From Oscillospiraceae bacterium (GTDB taxonomy: Bacteria; Bacillota; Clostridia; Oscillospirales; Ruminococcaceae), in assembly GCA_021202155.1 (NCBI GenBank), contig JAJQDP010000008.1, positions 1 through 44,995 of the forward strand: 44,995 nucleotides of DNA. The letters are read 5' to 3'. Below the pieces are notes generated by a model. That model worked only from the letters and a program-made list of their open reading frames with translations, ran no database searches and was not told the origin of the DNA. The stretch's first letter is position 1, and every line of letters starts with the position of its first letter. Shown here piece after piece: positions 25,165 to 34,033 of the stretch. Both the position numbers and the translations under genes were made by a program.

Positions 25165-25869
25165 TTATGCCCTATCCCTCGGTCTTCGGTCAAGCTTAGT
25201 CGAAAGATGCGTGCCGACCATCTGGATTATCTGCACGAGGAGAATCAGGAAGATTACCGCAAGTAGCATGACGAGATAGCGATAGCGATAATAGCCGTAG
25301 TTGATGGCTATCTTGCCGAGACCGCCGCCGCCGATGATGCCGCTCATGGCGGAGTAACCCAAAATAGTTGTCATCGCTGTAGTGAGATTAGAAAGAAGCG
25401 ACGGGATGCTTTCAGGAATCATTACCTTTACGATAATCTGAATCGGTTTTGCGCCCATGCTCTGCGCCATTTCGATGATGTTCGGGTCAAGTTCGCGAAG
25501 GCTCGTCTCAACAAGTCTTGCGATGAACGGGAATGCGGCGATTACAAGAGGAACTATGGACGCAACCGTGCCGACAACCGTGCCGACGATAAGTCTCGTC
25601 AACGGAAATACCATTATCATAAGAATAAGGAACGGTATCGAGCGCAACAGATTTATTATTACGTTCAGGACGTGGAGGAAACCGGAAGGGATTTTCAGAA
25701 TCTTCTTGTCCCCCGCCACGAGGATTACTCCGAGAGGAAGACCGATTAAAACCGCAAAGAAGGTTGAAATGACGGTGACATAGACCGTCTCCCAGATTGC
25801 CGTTGGGAATTCGCGGACGAAGATTTCAAGTGCTTCGGTTACTTCCTCTGAGCTGAAAATATCAAGCAT
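25165..25869 (-). CDS. metI: Methionine ABC transporter permease
   Basis: This 234-residue permease is of the MetI type, with five to six membrane helices and the binding-protein-dependent EAA loop in SMGAKPIQIIVKVMIPESIPS. It forms the channel through which MetN drives uptake of methionine, including D-methionine. The gene overlaps metN by 8 bp and is the last of the metQ-metN-metI transcript, closed by a strong terminator. Confidence 0.92.
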   Translation of the reverse strand: MLDIFSSEEVTEALEIFVREFPTAIWETVYVTVISTFFAVLIGLPLGVILVAGDKKILKIPSGFLHVLNVIINLLRSIPFLILMIMVFPLTRLIVGTVVGTVASIVPLVIAAFPFIARLVETSLRELDPNIIEMAQSMGAKPIQIIVKVMIPESIPSLLSNLTTAMTTILGYSAMSGIIGGGGLGKIAINYGYYRYRYLVMLLAVIFLILLVQIIQMVGTHLSTKLDRRPRDRA

Positions 25870-26872
25870 TGGTCCTTACCTCCTCTGCGATAATGTCGGG
25901 AATTTCTCTTAGGTAGCTGATGGCTTCCTGAGCAAGGCTTTCGTCACCGGTGACGCTAAGAAGCATGTTGCCATAGGCTTTGCCGCCGATGCTTCGGGTT
26001 GATGCCGAGAGAATGCTTGCAGTGATGTTCCTGTCCCTCGCCATCTGGGCTATAAGGGGAGTCTTACTGACCTCTGCGCCGTTATAGACGACACGGATGA
26101 AGTGCTCGCCGGGAGCTGGAATCAAAGACTCAGAGTAGCCGTCGGGATAGACAAGTCTCTTTGCAGCTTCCGACTTCGGAGCTGAGAAGACCTCGTGAAC
26201 AGGTCCTTCCTCCACGACTTCACCGCCGTTGAGAATCGCGACTCTGCCGCAGATTTCCTCGACAACGCTCATCTGGTGGGTTATGACTATAACTGTAAGA
26301 CCAAGCTGGTCTCTGACATCGCGGATAAGTGAAAGAATCGAATGTGTGGTCTGTGGGTCAAGGGCACTTGTCGCCTCGTCGCAAAGAAGAATCTTCGGAT
26401 GAGTTGCCAGGGCTCTTGCTATCGCCACTCTCTGCTGTTGTCCGCCGGAAAGCTGGGCGGGATAGTTTTTCGCTTTATCTGCAAGCCCGACTGTTTCAAG
26501 TAGCTCGTTTGCCCTCTTGACAGCTTCAGACTTCTTTGCTCCGGCGAGCTCAAGTGGAAAGCAGACATTTTTGAGGCAGTTGCGTTGCATCAGGAGATTG
26601 AAATCCTGGAAAATCATCGTTATCTTCTGACGCTCCTGTCTGAGCTCCGCCTCTGAAAGCTCGTTCAGGTTCTTTCCGTCAATAAGGACGCTTCCCTCAG
26701 TCGGGCGTTCAAGCATGTTGATACACCGGACGAGTGTGCTCTTCCCCGCGCCACTCATGCCGATGATTCCGTATATCTCGCCGTCGGGAATGGTGAGGGA
26801 AATGTTCTTGAGTGCCTCGACATCGCCCGATTTCGTGGTGAACGTCTTTGACAGGTTTCTAATTTCGATCAT
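25862..26872 (-). CDS. metN: Methionine ABC transporter ATPase
   Basis: This 336-residue ATPase has Walker A GMSGAGKST, the signature LSGGQQQRVAIARAL and Walker B ILLCDEATSALD. It also has the C-terminal NIL domain (about residues 260-336), which in E. coli MetN binds methionine and inhibits transport. The NIL domain places it in the methionine uptake family rather than other amino-acid ATPases. It is preceded by the binding-protein gene 83 bp upstream and overlaps metI by 8 bp. Confidence 0.93.
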   Translation of the reverse strand: MIEIRNLSKTFTTKSGDVEALKNISLTIPDGEIYGIIGMSGAGKSTLVRCINMLERPTEGSVLIDGKNLNELSEAELRQERQKITMIFQDFNLLMQRNCLKNVCFPLELAGAKKSEAVKRANELLETVGLADKAKNYPAQLSGGQQQRVAIARALATHPKILLCDEATSALDPQTTHSILSLIRDVRDQLGLTVIVITHQMSVVEEICGRVAILNGGEVVEEGPVHEVFSAPKSEAAKRLVYPDGYSESLIPAPGEHFIRVVYNGAEVSKTPLIAQMARDRNITASILSASTRSIGGKAYGNMLLSVTGDESLAQEAISYLREIPDIIAEEVRTNA

Positions 26873-26955
26873 TATATCTCCTTATGGTTCAACCCGAAAA
26901 TACGCCACTGCTTATAACAACGGCGTATTTTTTCAGGGTATAAGTTAGGATTGGA

Positions 26956-27813
26956 TTATTCGGTGATTGCATCCAGAGAGGACTGCTTGCCGCCGTAGAG
27001 ACCCATCGGCTCAACGTGTACTACAGACACGGAAACGATGTGTGTGCCGTTCTGCTCGTTGAAGTCGTCAAGGTAAGGAGTGTGCTGGAAGTAGTTGGCG
27101 TCGACCTCGCCGCTCTCAACGACGTTGTTCGGCTGGACATAGTCGGTGAATTCGATGATGTCAAGGGTGATGTCCTTCTCAGCAAGGATTTCCTTTGCAA
27201 CTGCTAAAATCTCAGCGTGAGGGGTGGGAGAAGCGGCAACTGTGATGGTGGTTCCTGCGAGCGCGTCATAGTCAACTGTATCGTCATAGCCGTCGCCGGG
27301 GTTGTCAACTGTGCTGACAACTGCTCCGTCATAGGTGGAGGTTATGTAGTCCGCAACCTGCTGGCTTTCAAGAGCGGCTTTGAGAGCCTTGATCTTATCG
27401 GTTTCCTCATTGCCTTCCTTGACAGCCAAGATATTGCCGTAGGCGGAGGAAGATCCTTCTATAGCGAGTGAATCTTCAATCGGGTTGAGACCAGCTTCGA
27501 TAGCGTAGTTCGAGTTGATTATAGCGTAGTCAACATCCTGTAAAACGTTCGGGAGCTGAGCGGCTTCGACTTCGTTAAACTCAATACCGTAGGGGTTGTC
27601 CTCGATGTCGGCGATTGTTGCGGTAATACCAGCGTCAGCCTTGAGGGTGATGTAGCCGAGCTCTTCAAGAAGGAGGAGTGCTCTTGCCTCGTTGGTGGTG
27701 TCGTTCGGGACAGCGATGGTTATTACGTCATCTGTGTCACCGCAAGCGGTCAGAAGTGAAAGCGAGAGTACTGCGCACAAAAGAAGCGATATAATTTTCT
27801 TTAATGTTTTCAT
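26956..27813 (-). CDS. metQ: Methionine-binding lipoprotein
   Basis: This 285-residue NlpA/MetQ-family binding protein has a lipoprotein signal with lipobox LTAC (C24 as lipidation site). Family features include ANYFQHTPYLDDFN and AILNS-like YAIINSNYAI. It delivers methionine to MetNI at the outer face of the membrane. ATG at 27813 is preceded by AAAGGAAA; the longer frame from 27837 overlaps this site. Two features lie upstream: a promoter and a LysR-type palindrome. The adjacent LysR gene is a candidate regulator. Confidence 0.9.
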   Translation of the reverse strand: MKTLKKIISLLLCAVLSLSLLTACGDTDDVITIAVPNDTTNEARALLLLEELGYITLKADAGITATIADIEDNPYGIEFNEVEAAQLPNVLQDVDYAIINSNYAIEAGLNPIEDSLAIEGSSSAYGNILAVKEGNEETDKIKALKAALESQQVADYITSTYDGAVVSTVDNPGDGYDDTVDYDALAGTTITVAASPTPHAEILAVAKEILAEKDITLDIIEFTDYVQPNNVVESGEVDANYFQHTPYLDDFNEQNGTHIVSVSVVHVEPMGLYGGKQSSLDAITE

Positions 27814-27835
27814 AGTGTGGATTTCCTTTCTATAC

Positions 27836-27858
27836 AAGTCAGCGTAAATTGCTGACTT
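27836..27858 (-). promoter_or_regulatory. Leader hairpin before metQ
   Basis: AAGTCAGC and GCTGACTT form a perfect 8-bp stem in the metQ leader, ending 22 nt before the start codon. There is no T-run on the metQ-coding side. It does not resemble a SAM riboswitch. Confidence 0.5.
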
Positions 27859-27874
27859 CGTTTTGATGTTCCCT

Positions 27875-27903
27875 ATTCTACACCGTGAAATCCGATTTGT
27901 CCA
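27875..27903 (-). promoter_or_regulatory. Promoter of metQNI
   Basis: TGGACA (27903-27898), a 17-nt spacer and TAGAAT (27880-27875) on the minus strand. The -35 box is imperfect, as is usual for an activator-dependent promoter. Confidence 0.6.
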
Positions 27904-27925
27904 ATACGTCGTTTGGATAGCCGGT

Positions 27926-27942
27926 TATAGATTTTACCTATA
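27926..27942 (-). promoter_or_regulatory. LysR-type palindrome upstream of metQ
   Basis: TATAG-N7-CTATA has the interrupted symmetry of LysR-type sites. Its centre is about 65 bp upstream of the predicted metQ start, the usual place for a LysR recognition site. The LysR gene ends 9 bp away. Confidence 0.5.
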
Positions 27943-27950
27943 GAAAATTA

Positions 27951-28871
27951 TTACTCGTGATTTATTCCGAGATAATTCTTCATCTCGTCGATATATTGTC
28001 TTCCGACCGAGCTGAGTCTCATACTCTTCTTAGTGATGTAGCCAATCTCCATCCGGCTTCCAGACTCGTCATCGGTTCTGAAAGGAACTGCGACATAGTC
28101 ACTGCCATTTAATTCCTCGCAGATTATGCCTGAGCAGAGTGTGTAGCCGTTAAGTCCTACCATAAGATTCAGCATAGTTGCGCGGTCATTAGCCTTTATC
28201 GTGTAGGCATATTCGGAGGTGCTGAGGATTTCCTCGGCAAAATAGAACGAGCTTGTGTCGCCCTGCTCGAATGAAAGGCAAGGATAGTTCTTTAGCTCTT
28301 CAAATCCGATGGAATCGTTATTCGCAAGAGGATGTCCCTTCCAGAGATAAACATATGGGTCGCACTCGATGAGGTGGTGGAACTCAAGGCTGTTACTCTT
28401 GAGAATCTTGGTGATTGCGGCGCGGTTGAAATCGCAGAGATAGAGAATTCCTATCTCGCTCTTCATTGTGCTCACGTCGGAGATGACATCGCGGGTCTTT
28501 GTTTCGCGGATTGCGAACTCGTATTTTGTGGTGTCATAGTGCTTGACCAGCTCGACGAAGGCTTTTACTGCGAAGGAATAGTGCTGGGTGGAGACGCCAA
28601 ACTTTTTCTTGTAGCTCTGGTTGCCGTATTTTTCGACAAGGGCTTCATATTGGTTATAAAGCTGTCTTGCATACGGAAGGAACTCCGCGCCGTCATTTGT
28701 GAGGCTTACTCCCCTGCCGCTTCTATAAAATATTGTGATGCCGAGCTCCTTTTCCAGCTCCTGCATTGAGCTTGTGAGGGACGGCTGAGCTATGTAGAGA
28801 ACCTCGGCGGCTTTGTTGAAAGAGCCGGTTTCGGCGATTGTTATTGCGTATCTTAGCTGTTGAAGTGTCAT
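27951..28871 (-). CDS. LysR-family transcriptional regulator
   Basis: The 306-residue protein has an N-terminal winged helix-turn-helix (LQQLRYAITIAETGSFNKAAEVLYIAQPSLTSSMQ shortened here to its core, about residues 3-60) and a periplasmic-binding-fold effector domain (about 90-295). ATG at 28871 is preceded by AAAGGTG at the normal distance; the GTG at 28880 lies within that site. The gene directly precedes metQNI on the same strand, and a LysR-type site lies between them. It is therefore a plausible regulator of methionine uptake, although the effector is unknown. Its start overlaps the stop of the next upstream gene. Confidence 0.88.
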   Translation of the reverse strand: MTLQQLRYAITIAETGSFNKAAEVLYIAQPSLTSSMQELEKELGITIFYRSGRGVSLTNDGAEFLPYARQLYNQYEALVEKYGNQSYKKKFGVSTQHYSFAVKAFVELVKHYDTTKYEFAIRETKTRDVISDVSTMKSEIGILYLCDFNRAAITKILKSNSLEFHHLIECDPYVYLWKGHPLANNDSIGFEELKNYPCLSFEQGDTSSFYFAEEILSTSEYAYTIKANDRATMLNLMVGLNGYTLCSGIICEELNGSDYVAVPFRTDDESGSRMEIGYITKKSMRLSSVGRQYIDEMKNYLGINHE

Positions 28872-28876
28872 AAGTA

Positions 28877-29623
28877 TCACCTTTTCGTGTAGAGATATTT
28901 CCTGCCGTCCATACCGATGAATTCTATGAGTCCCATCTCTTCAAGTATCTTGATTGCACTGGAAAGTGCCCTGCCCTGGAGTCGGGTGAGTCTCGAGTAC
29001 TCCTTCCGGGTGAATTCATCGGGAAGTGTATCCGGAATGAAAATTCGGTAGTCCTCCGGTTCACTCAGGATTATCTCGTCATAAAGCTCAAGAGGAATCC
29101 GGTCGTTACGGGTGGCACGATATTTGCGTGATTTACCATAGCCGTTCTGGTTTTTTATGTCCCAGACGTCGATAAGCTCTAAGACAACCTGCACCTGCCC
29201 GCTTGAGAGATAGTCCTTGATGCCATAGAGCTCGTAGATTCCGTCATATGCTGTTCCGGTTTTCGGGGAGCGACGCTTGGGGCTGAGCTCGCCTGTGTCC
29301 GGGTCGAGCCAGGAAATCCACTTCTTGTGGGGAATCGGATAGACGACGGTTGTATAGTAGCCGGCGGATATGTAGTAATCAAGCTTTTCGCGAAGGCGTT
29401 TAAGAGCCCTTGTCTGGATTTCGATTATGTCTTTATCGTGGCAGATGTCGGCGGTGAAGCGGTCTATTCCGACCTCGTGAAAATCGGAGTCCGGCTCATA
29501 GTAATATTTGAAAAGGGCATGGAGATACTTTTCTCCAAGGGTTCCGACGCCGGCGGAAACTAAGAGCTCTACCCTCGGTCGCTCCAATAGTTCCGAAAAA
29601 CGATTTTTCTCAGATTCAAGCAC
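28877..29623 (-). CDS. Uncharacterised protein: possible nuclease-like domain plus winged helix
   Basis: I do not recognise this 248-residue protein. Its N-terminal half (about residues 20-110) has the order GEKYLHALFKYY, then TADI, then IIEIQTRAL. This resembles a PD-(D/E)XK fold with acidic residues followed by E-x-Q instead of E-x-K, but the match is by eye only. WISWLDPDTGELSPKRRS lies in the middle. The last 50 residues (from about EFTRKEYSRLTRLQGRALS) look like a winged helix for DNA binding. The start is GTG at 29623, preceded by AGGGG. It is upstream of and overlaps the LysR gene, so the two may share a transcript. Confidence 0.65.
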   Translation of the reverse strand: MLESEKNRFSELLERPRVELLVSAGVGTLGEKYLHALFKYYYEPDSDFHEVGIDRFTADICHDKDIIEIQTRALKRLREKLDYYISAGYYTTVVYPIPHKKWISWLDPDTGELSPKRRSPKTGTAYDGIYELYGIKDYLSSGQVQVVLELIDVWDIKNQNGYGKSRKYRATRNDRIPLELYDEIILSEPEDYRIFIPDTLPDEFTRKEYSRLTRLQGRALSSAIKILEEMGLIEFIGMDGRKYLYTKR

Positions 29624-29716
29624 TCGCCCATCCCCTTTCACGTTACAGTCAAGTATAGTATAGCACAAATCCGAGGAAGTTTCTACTCCAAAATCGAATT
29701 ATTTGACCTGTTCGGC

Positions 29717-29745
29717 TTGCTTTTAGGGGTGAAGTGGTGTATAAT
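29717..29745 (+). promoter_or_regulatory. Promoter of the M16C peptidase gene
   Basis: TTGCTT (29717-29722), a 17-nt spacer and TATAAT (29740-29745) stand 56 nt before the start codon. Confidence 0.7.
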
Positions 29746-29801
29746 CAGTATTGGTAAATTTTTAAAGCCTACAAAACTGATTACATATAGGAGGTAAATT
29801 A

Positions 29802-32672
29802 ATGTCAAAATTATTCCACGGCTTTGCCGAAACGAGAGTCCGCGAGCTCTCTGAAATCGATGCAAAGCTCCACGAAATGAAGCACGTTAAGTCGGGAGCA
29901 CGACTCATCTGGATTGAGCGTGAGGACGACAACAAGACTTTCGGCATCGCTTTCAAAACCCTGCCGGAGAACGACACAGGTGTGTTCCACATTCTTGAGC
30001 ACTCGGTCCTTAACGGTTCCGACCGTTATCCCGTCAAAGAGCCTTTTGTTGAGCTTCTCAAAAACTCGATGAACACATTCCTGAACGCCATGACCTTCTC
30101 GGATAAGACGGTCTATCCCGTTTCGAGCAAGAACAATCAGGACTTCATAAACCTCATGAGGGTTTATCTTGACGCCGTTTTCCACCCGCTCATCTACTCG
30201 AAGCCTGAGATTTTCTATCAGGAGGGCTGGCATCACGAATTTGCTCCTGACGGCACAGTCAGCTACAAGGGCGTCGTCTTCAACGAGATGAAGGGTGCAA
30301 CTTCCGACCCGGACGACATCTTAGAGGAGGCGGTCATGCAGGGACTCTTCCCCGACAACTGCTACAAGCACAATTCCGGCGGCGCACCTGCGAGCATCCC
30401 CGACCTCACTTATGAGATGTTCATCGCTAACCACAAGAAATACTATGACCCGTCGAATTCCTACATCTTCATCGACGGCAGTGTTGACATCGACACCACC
30501 CTTGGCATCATCGACGACGAATATCTGAGCCACTATGATGTAGCTCCGGAGATTCCTCCGATTGAGATGCAGAAGCCGATTGACGGCGGAGTTATCGAGC
30601 ATGAGTACGGACTTTCGCCTTCTGAGGAGTTAGAGGGTCACACAAGGCTCGCCTATGGCAACGTTATCGGAACCTATGAGGAGTACGAGAAGCTCATCGC
30701 TATGGACGTACTTGCGGAGGTTCTTGCAGGAACCAACCATTCGCCGCTCAGCAGAGCCATTCTTTCAGAGGGTCTTGCCGAGGACGTAATCCTAAGAATT
30801 TCCGACGGAATTTTACAGCCTTATGCTGTTCTTGAGATAAGAAATCTCAAGGACGAGGATAAGGACAAGGTTGAAAAGATTGTAAGAGACACGCTTTCCG
30901 GTATCGCTGATAACGGCGTTGACCGTGAACAGCTTGATTCCTCGATGGCGAACCTTGAATTCAAGCTCCGTGAGAGAGACTACGGACCAAAGGGTCTTGT
31001 ATTCGGGCTCACTGCCCTTGACACCTGGCTCTATGGCGGTGACCCGGCTACCAAACTTATTGTAGGCGACATGTTTGAAGATTTGAAGAAGAAGGCTGAC
31101 GAAGGTTACTTTGAGGAGCTTATCAGAGACGTTCTTCTTAACAACAGGCACACCTGCAAGGTCATCTTAAAGCCCTCTCACACCTACGCTGAGACGACTG
31201 CTGAAATTGAGCAGGCAAGACTTAAGAGAGAGGAAGAATCCTGGACTCCTGAGGAGCGCGAAGCCCTTATCAAGAAGCAGGAGAAGCTTGAAGCATGGCA
31301 ACACAGCGAGGACACTCCCGAGAACTTAGCTACACTCCCGATGCTCAAGCTCAGCGATTTACCTGAGGAGCCTGAGAAGTTCCCGATGGAGGAATCCAAG
31401 ATTAACGGCGTAAAGGTTCTCACCCACAAGCTCAATGCGGCTGGAATTGTATATACAAACCTCTACTTTGACGCAAGAGATCTTGACGAAAAGGAGCTTG
31501 CGGCGACATCTCTTCTCTGCTCACTTTTAGGCAGACTTGACACCAAGTCACACACTGCTGAAAAGCTCCAGACCCTTCTGAACTTCTACTGCGGAAACTT
31601 TGAAGCAAAGGTTTCGGCTTATCCGGGAGTTGATAGTTACGACGTCAAGGTTGTCGTTTCCTACTCTGCTCTTGAGACAAAACTTGAGGACGCAACAAAG
31701 CTCGTCTGCGAGATTCTTTCGGAAACCAAGCTTGATGGTGAAACTTCAATCATGGAAATTCTCAGGCAGGAGAAGACGGATGTCTTCCAGAGCATTCTTA
31801 TGCGAGGGAATACGACCGCCCTCAAGAGAATTAACGCGCAGATTTCTTCTGTCGGCGTTGCCGATGATTACACCTCAGGCGTCAGCTACTACCGCACCCT
31901 GGGTGAGTTCGAGAATAACGCTCAGGATCTCATTGACGAATTGGAAGGCGTCAGCAGTGTAGTTTTCGGTCGTGACAGAGCTATTGTCAGCGTCACCGGC
32001 GAGATGGACAGTGCCGCAGAAACCGTTGTTGAGTGCATCAACTCCACTCTTCCTTATGTTGGCATGTCGACTTTCACAGCAGAGCTCAAGCCTTTCGGCA
32101 TCAGGAAGGAAGGAATTGCTGTTCCGACTGAAATCGCTTTTGCGGCTATGGGCAGTAACATTGACTCCCTTGGCGAGACTGTTACAGGAGAATACAGCGT
32201 TGCGGCAAGAATCCTGACCTATGGCTATCTCTGGAACGTTATAAGAGTCCAGGGCGGAGCTTACGGCACAGGCTTTGTAGTCCGTGATTCTGGATACATT
32301 ACCTGCCACTCCTACCGCGACCCGAGCGCGAACCGTTCACTCGGCTACTTCAAAAAGAGCGGCGAGTTCTTAAGAGACTTCCTTAAGTCCAACAGTGATC
32401 TCACCGGATTCATCATCGGAAGCGTTTCGGACATGTTCCGCCTCACCACCCCGAGCATGAAGGGCACTATCGCCGACAACAGATACTTCTCCGGTATCAC
32501 TCCCGAGCGTGTCAATGAGAAGTATCACGAGCTCATCGGTGCAACACCCGAGAAGCTTGTGGAGCTGTCCTACAACATCGACAAGGTCATCTGCGAAGGC
32601 GGCATCTGCATCGTCGGCTCGAAGAAACAGCTTGACGAATGCGAGGAGCTTGACACAGTAGAGACTCTTTAA
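29802..32672 (+). CDS. M16C metallopeptidase (presequence peptidase / Cym1 family)
   Basis: This 956-residue protein belongs to the M16C family, zinc peptidases that cut short unstructured peptides inside a closed chamber. The inverted zinc motif HILEH is at residues 63-67, with further zinc-ligand candidates around VVFNEMKGATSDPDD. The length matches the full two-half M16C architecture. There is no signal peptide, so it is probably cytoplasmic. AGGAGG lies 7 nt before ATG. It is transcribed alone from its own promoter and ends at a strong terminator. A role in peptide turnover is inferred from the family. Confidence 0.92.
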   Translation: MSKLFHGFAETRVRELSEIDAKLHEMKHVKSGARLIWIEREDDNKTFGIAFKTLPENDTGVFHILEHSVLNGSDRYPVKEPFVELLKNSMNTFLNAMTFSDKTVYPVSSKNNQDFINLMRVYLDAVFHPLIYSKPEIFYQEGWHHEFAPDGTVSYKGVVFNEMKGATSDPDDILEEAVMQGLFPDNCYKHNSGGAPASIPDLTYEMFIANHKKYYDPSNSYIFIDGSVDIDTTLGIIDDEYLSHYDVAPEIPPIEMQKPIDGGVIEHEYGLSPSEELEGHTRLAYGNVIGTYEEYEKLIAMDVLAEVLAGTNHSPLSRAILSEGLAEDVILRISDGILQPYAVLEIRNLKDEDKDKVEKIVRDTLSGIADNGVDREQLDSSMANLEFKLRERDYGPKGLVFGLTALDTWLYGGDPATKLIVGDMFEDLKKKADEGYFEELIRDVLLNNRHTCKVILKPSHTYAETTAEIEQARLKREEESWTPEEREALIKKQEKLEAWQHSEDTPENLATLPMLKLSDLPEEPEKFPMEESKINGVKVLTHKLNAAGIVYTNLYFDARDLDEKELAATSLLCSLLGRLDTKSHTAEKLQTLLNFYCGNFEAKVSAYPGVDSYDVKVVVSYSALETKLEDATKLVCEILSETKLDGETSIMEILRQEKTDVFQSILMRGNTTALKRINAQISSVGVADDYTSGVSYYRTLGEFENNAQDLIDELEGVSSVVFGRDRAIVSVTGEMDSAAETVVECINSTLPYVGMSTFTAELKPFGIRKEGIAVPTEIAFAAMGSNIDSLGETVTGEYSVAARILTYGYLWNVIRVQGGAYGTGFVVRDSGYITCHSYRDPSANRSLGYFKKSGEFLRDFLKSNSDLTGFIIGSVSDMFRLTTPSMKGTIADNRYFSGITPERVNEKYHELIGATPEKLVELSYNIDKVICEGGICIVGSKKQLDECEELDTVETL

Positions 32673-32686
32673 TCTCACGTAAATAG

Positions 32687-32718
32687 AAATCAGCCGGTTT
32701 GTGCCGGCTGATTTTTTA
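32687..32718. terminator. Bidirectional terminator after the M16C gene
   Basis: AATCAGCCGG-TTTGTG-CCGGCTGATT is a perfect 10-bp hairpin followed by TTTT. It also serves the convergent NUDIX gene, whose stop codon abuts it. Confidence 0.88.
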
Positions 32719-33243
32719 TGCTAATTCGTCCATTATTTCTTTGGCGTACTTAAGAATCGGGAGCTCACATTGTGCCACCAATCTTCCAAGCTTAGATTCT
32801 TTAGCGTTCTCGTATTCTTGAAGAGCTTCTTCGTATGTAAGCTTCACTGTTGTCAGGTGAAAATCATTGATTTCATCGGGATTTAGATGCTTCTCACCAA
32901 AAGCCGTTATCCTGCAAAGATAGAAATTATTGATGTTATGCCTGTGTATCAAGTTGTAGTAATCACTGACAACCCCAAGTTTGCAGATTACATCAACTGT
33001 AACTCCAAGTTCTTCATTCAGTTCTCTCTTAATCGCTTCTTCGGGTTTCTCACCGGGTTCTACTCCTCCGCCTGATGTTCCGATATAAGAGCATTTTCCA
33101 AAATTGTCGTCACGGCTGGTTTTCACGAAATAGAATTTGCCATCATCGTCAAAGACTATTGCCCGGGCAATGTTGCGGTCATGGTCGGTGTAGGTGTATT
33201 CCCACTCGGTGTCCCGGAGCTCGATATTCAGGGGTTCGTGCAT
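32716..33243 (-). CDS. NUDIX hydrolase
   Basis: This 175-residue protein has a canonical NUDIX box (about residues 59-81) of the form GGxxxxGExxxxAxxRELxEELG, which binds Mg and cleaves nucleoside diphosphate-linked compounds. The substrate cannot be predicted. Its start overlaps the end of the upstream XRE-type gene by 16 bp, which suggests coupled translation and a shared transcript. The C-terminus ends in a short basic/acidic helix. Confidence 0.88.
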   Translation of the reverse strand: MHEPLNIELRDTEWEYTYTDHDRNIARAIVFDDDGKFYFVKTSRDDNFGKCSYIGTSGGGVEPGEKPEEAIKRELNEELGVTVDVICKLGVVSDYYNLIHRHNINNFYLCRITAFGEKHLNPDEINDFHLTTVKLTYEEALQEYENAKESKLGRLVAQCELPILKYAKEIMDELA

Positions 33244-33887
33244 TTCATTCTCTTCTTTCTTATGTGTCTATGTACCAGAGTCCCGATTTCGAGACCGGCG
33301 AGGGAGATTATAGCACCTGCGAGCCACAATGTCAAGTTCGGGAGATTGAAATCGCCAAAGGCGATGGTATTGACGAGCCTGAAGGTGGCGTATTCGGCAA
33401 AGGTGTACATTACGCCGAAAATGACTGCCGACAGCCACTTCCACCTGCCCCAGTAGTCGTTTGTACCGATGAGAATCGAAAGCACAAAAGTGGTGATTGG
33501 CAGGACGAAGTAAAATATAATCAAAGAATAGCCCATCGCATCCGAGCCATCTGCTACGCACCAGAAGAGTATCATTGCGATTGCATAGATTATAAGATAC
33601 GTTGCGATGATTATCAGTTTGCCGATATTACGCTTGCTTTTGACGGTGTCGGTGCTTTCTTCGAGGTATTCTAAGTATTCTGTCACGGGGGATTCCTCCT
33701 TCAGAAGATGGTCGAGGGTGACGTGATAGAGGTCACTCATCTTGACGACGCTTATTATGTCGGGATAGGTCTTCCCGTTCTCCCAGTTGGAGACGGTCTG
33801 CCGACTGACTCCAAGGGCTTCCGCCACTTGCTCCTGAGTAAGCCCCTCCGCCAGCCTGGCGTTCTTGATTTTCGTTCCGATGTCCAT
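33228..33887 (-). CDS. XRE HTH regulator with C-terminal membrane helices
   Basis: The N-terminal 65 residues are an XRE helix-turn-helix (IGTKIKNARLAEGL then RQTVSNWENGK). The rest contains four hydrophobic helices (about 90-112, 120-140, 148-170 and 180-205), so the regulator is probably tethered to the membrane and may sense an envelope signal. ATG at 33887 has AAAGGGAG upstream. It overlaps the NUDIX gene by 16 bp. Such HTH-membrane proteins are common in clostridia, but the target genes are unknown. Confidence 0.85.
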   Translation of the reverse strand: MDIGTKIKNARLAEGLTQEQVAEALGVSRQTVSNWENGKTYPDIISVVKMSDLYHVTLDHLLKEESPVTEYLEYLEESTDTVKSKRNIGKLIIIATYLIIYAIAMILFWCVADGSDAMGYSLIIFYFVLPITTFVLSILIGTNDYWGRWKWLSAVIFGVMYTFAEYATFRLVNTIAFGDFNLPNLTLWLAGAIISLAGLEIGTLVHRHIRKKRMKCTNP

Positions 33888-34001
33888 GCGAGCACTCCCT
33901 TTCTATAGGCTTATTATAAGCGATTTTCGGGAGTTTGTCTATCAAAATGGGTTGACTTTTTGGATTTTAGGGTGTCAAAATGGTTTGACATCAAGTATTT
34001 T

Positions 34002-34031
34002 CGCCAGCAAAAAAACGCCTTTCGGCGTTTT
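34002..34031 (-). terminator. Terminator of the tRNA operon
   Basis: On the minus strand AAAACGCC-GAAA-GGCGTTTT with a run of T terminates the tRNA transcript. The 8-bp hairpin can extend through CGCCAGCA/TGCTGGCG, so its outer stem reaches into the CCA end of tRNA-Arg. Confidence 0.75.
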
Positions 34032-34033
34032 GC

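Noticed and set aside
27814-27950. SAM riboswitch (S-box) before metQ
   Set aside because: The leader is short, with one simple hairpin and none of the multi-helix core; no terminator follows it.
28877-29623. Restriction or defence nuclease
   Set aside because: There is no methyltransferase, helicase or other defence partner nearby, so only a possible nuclease-like fold is stated.
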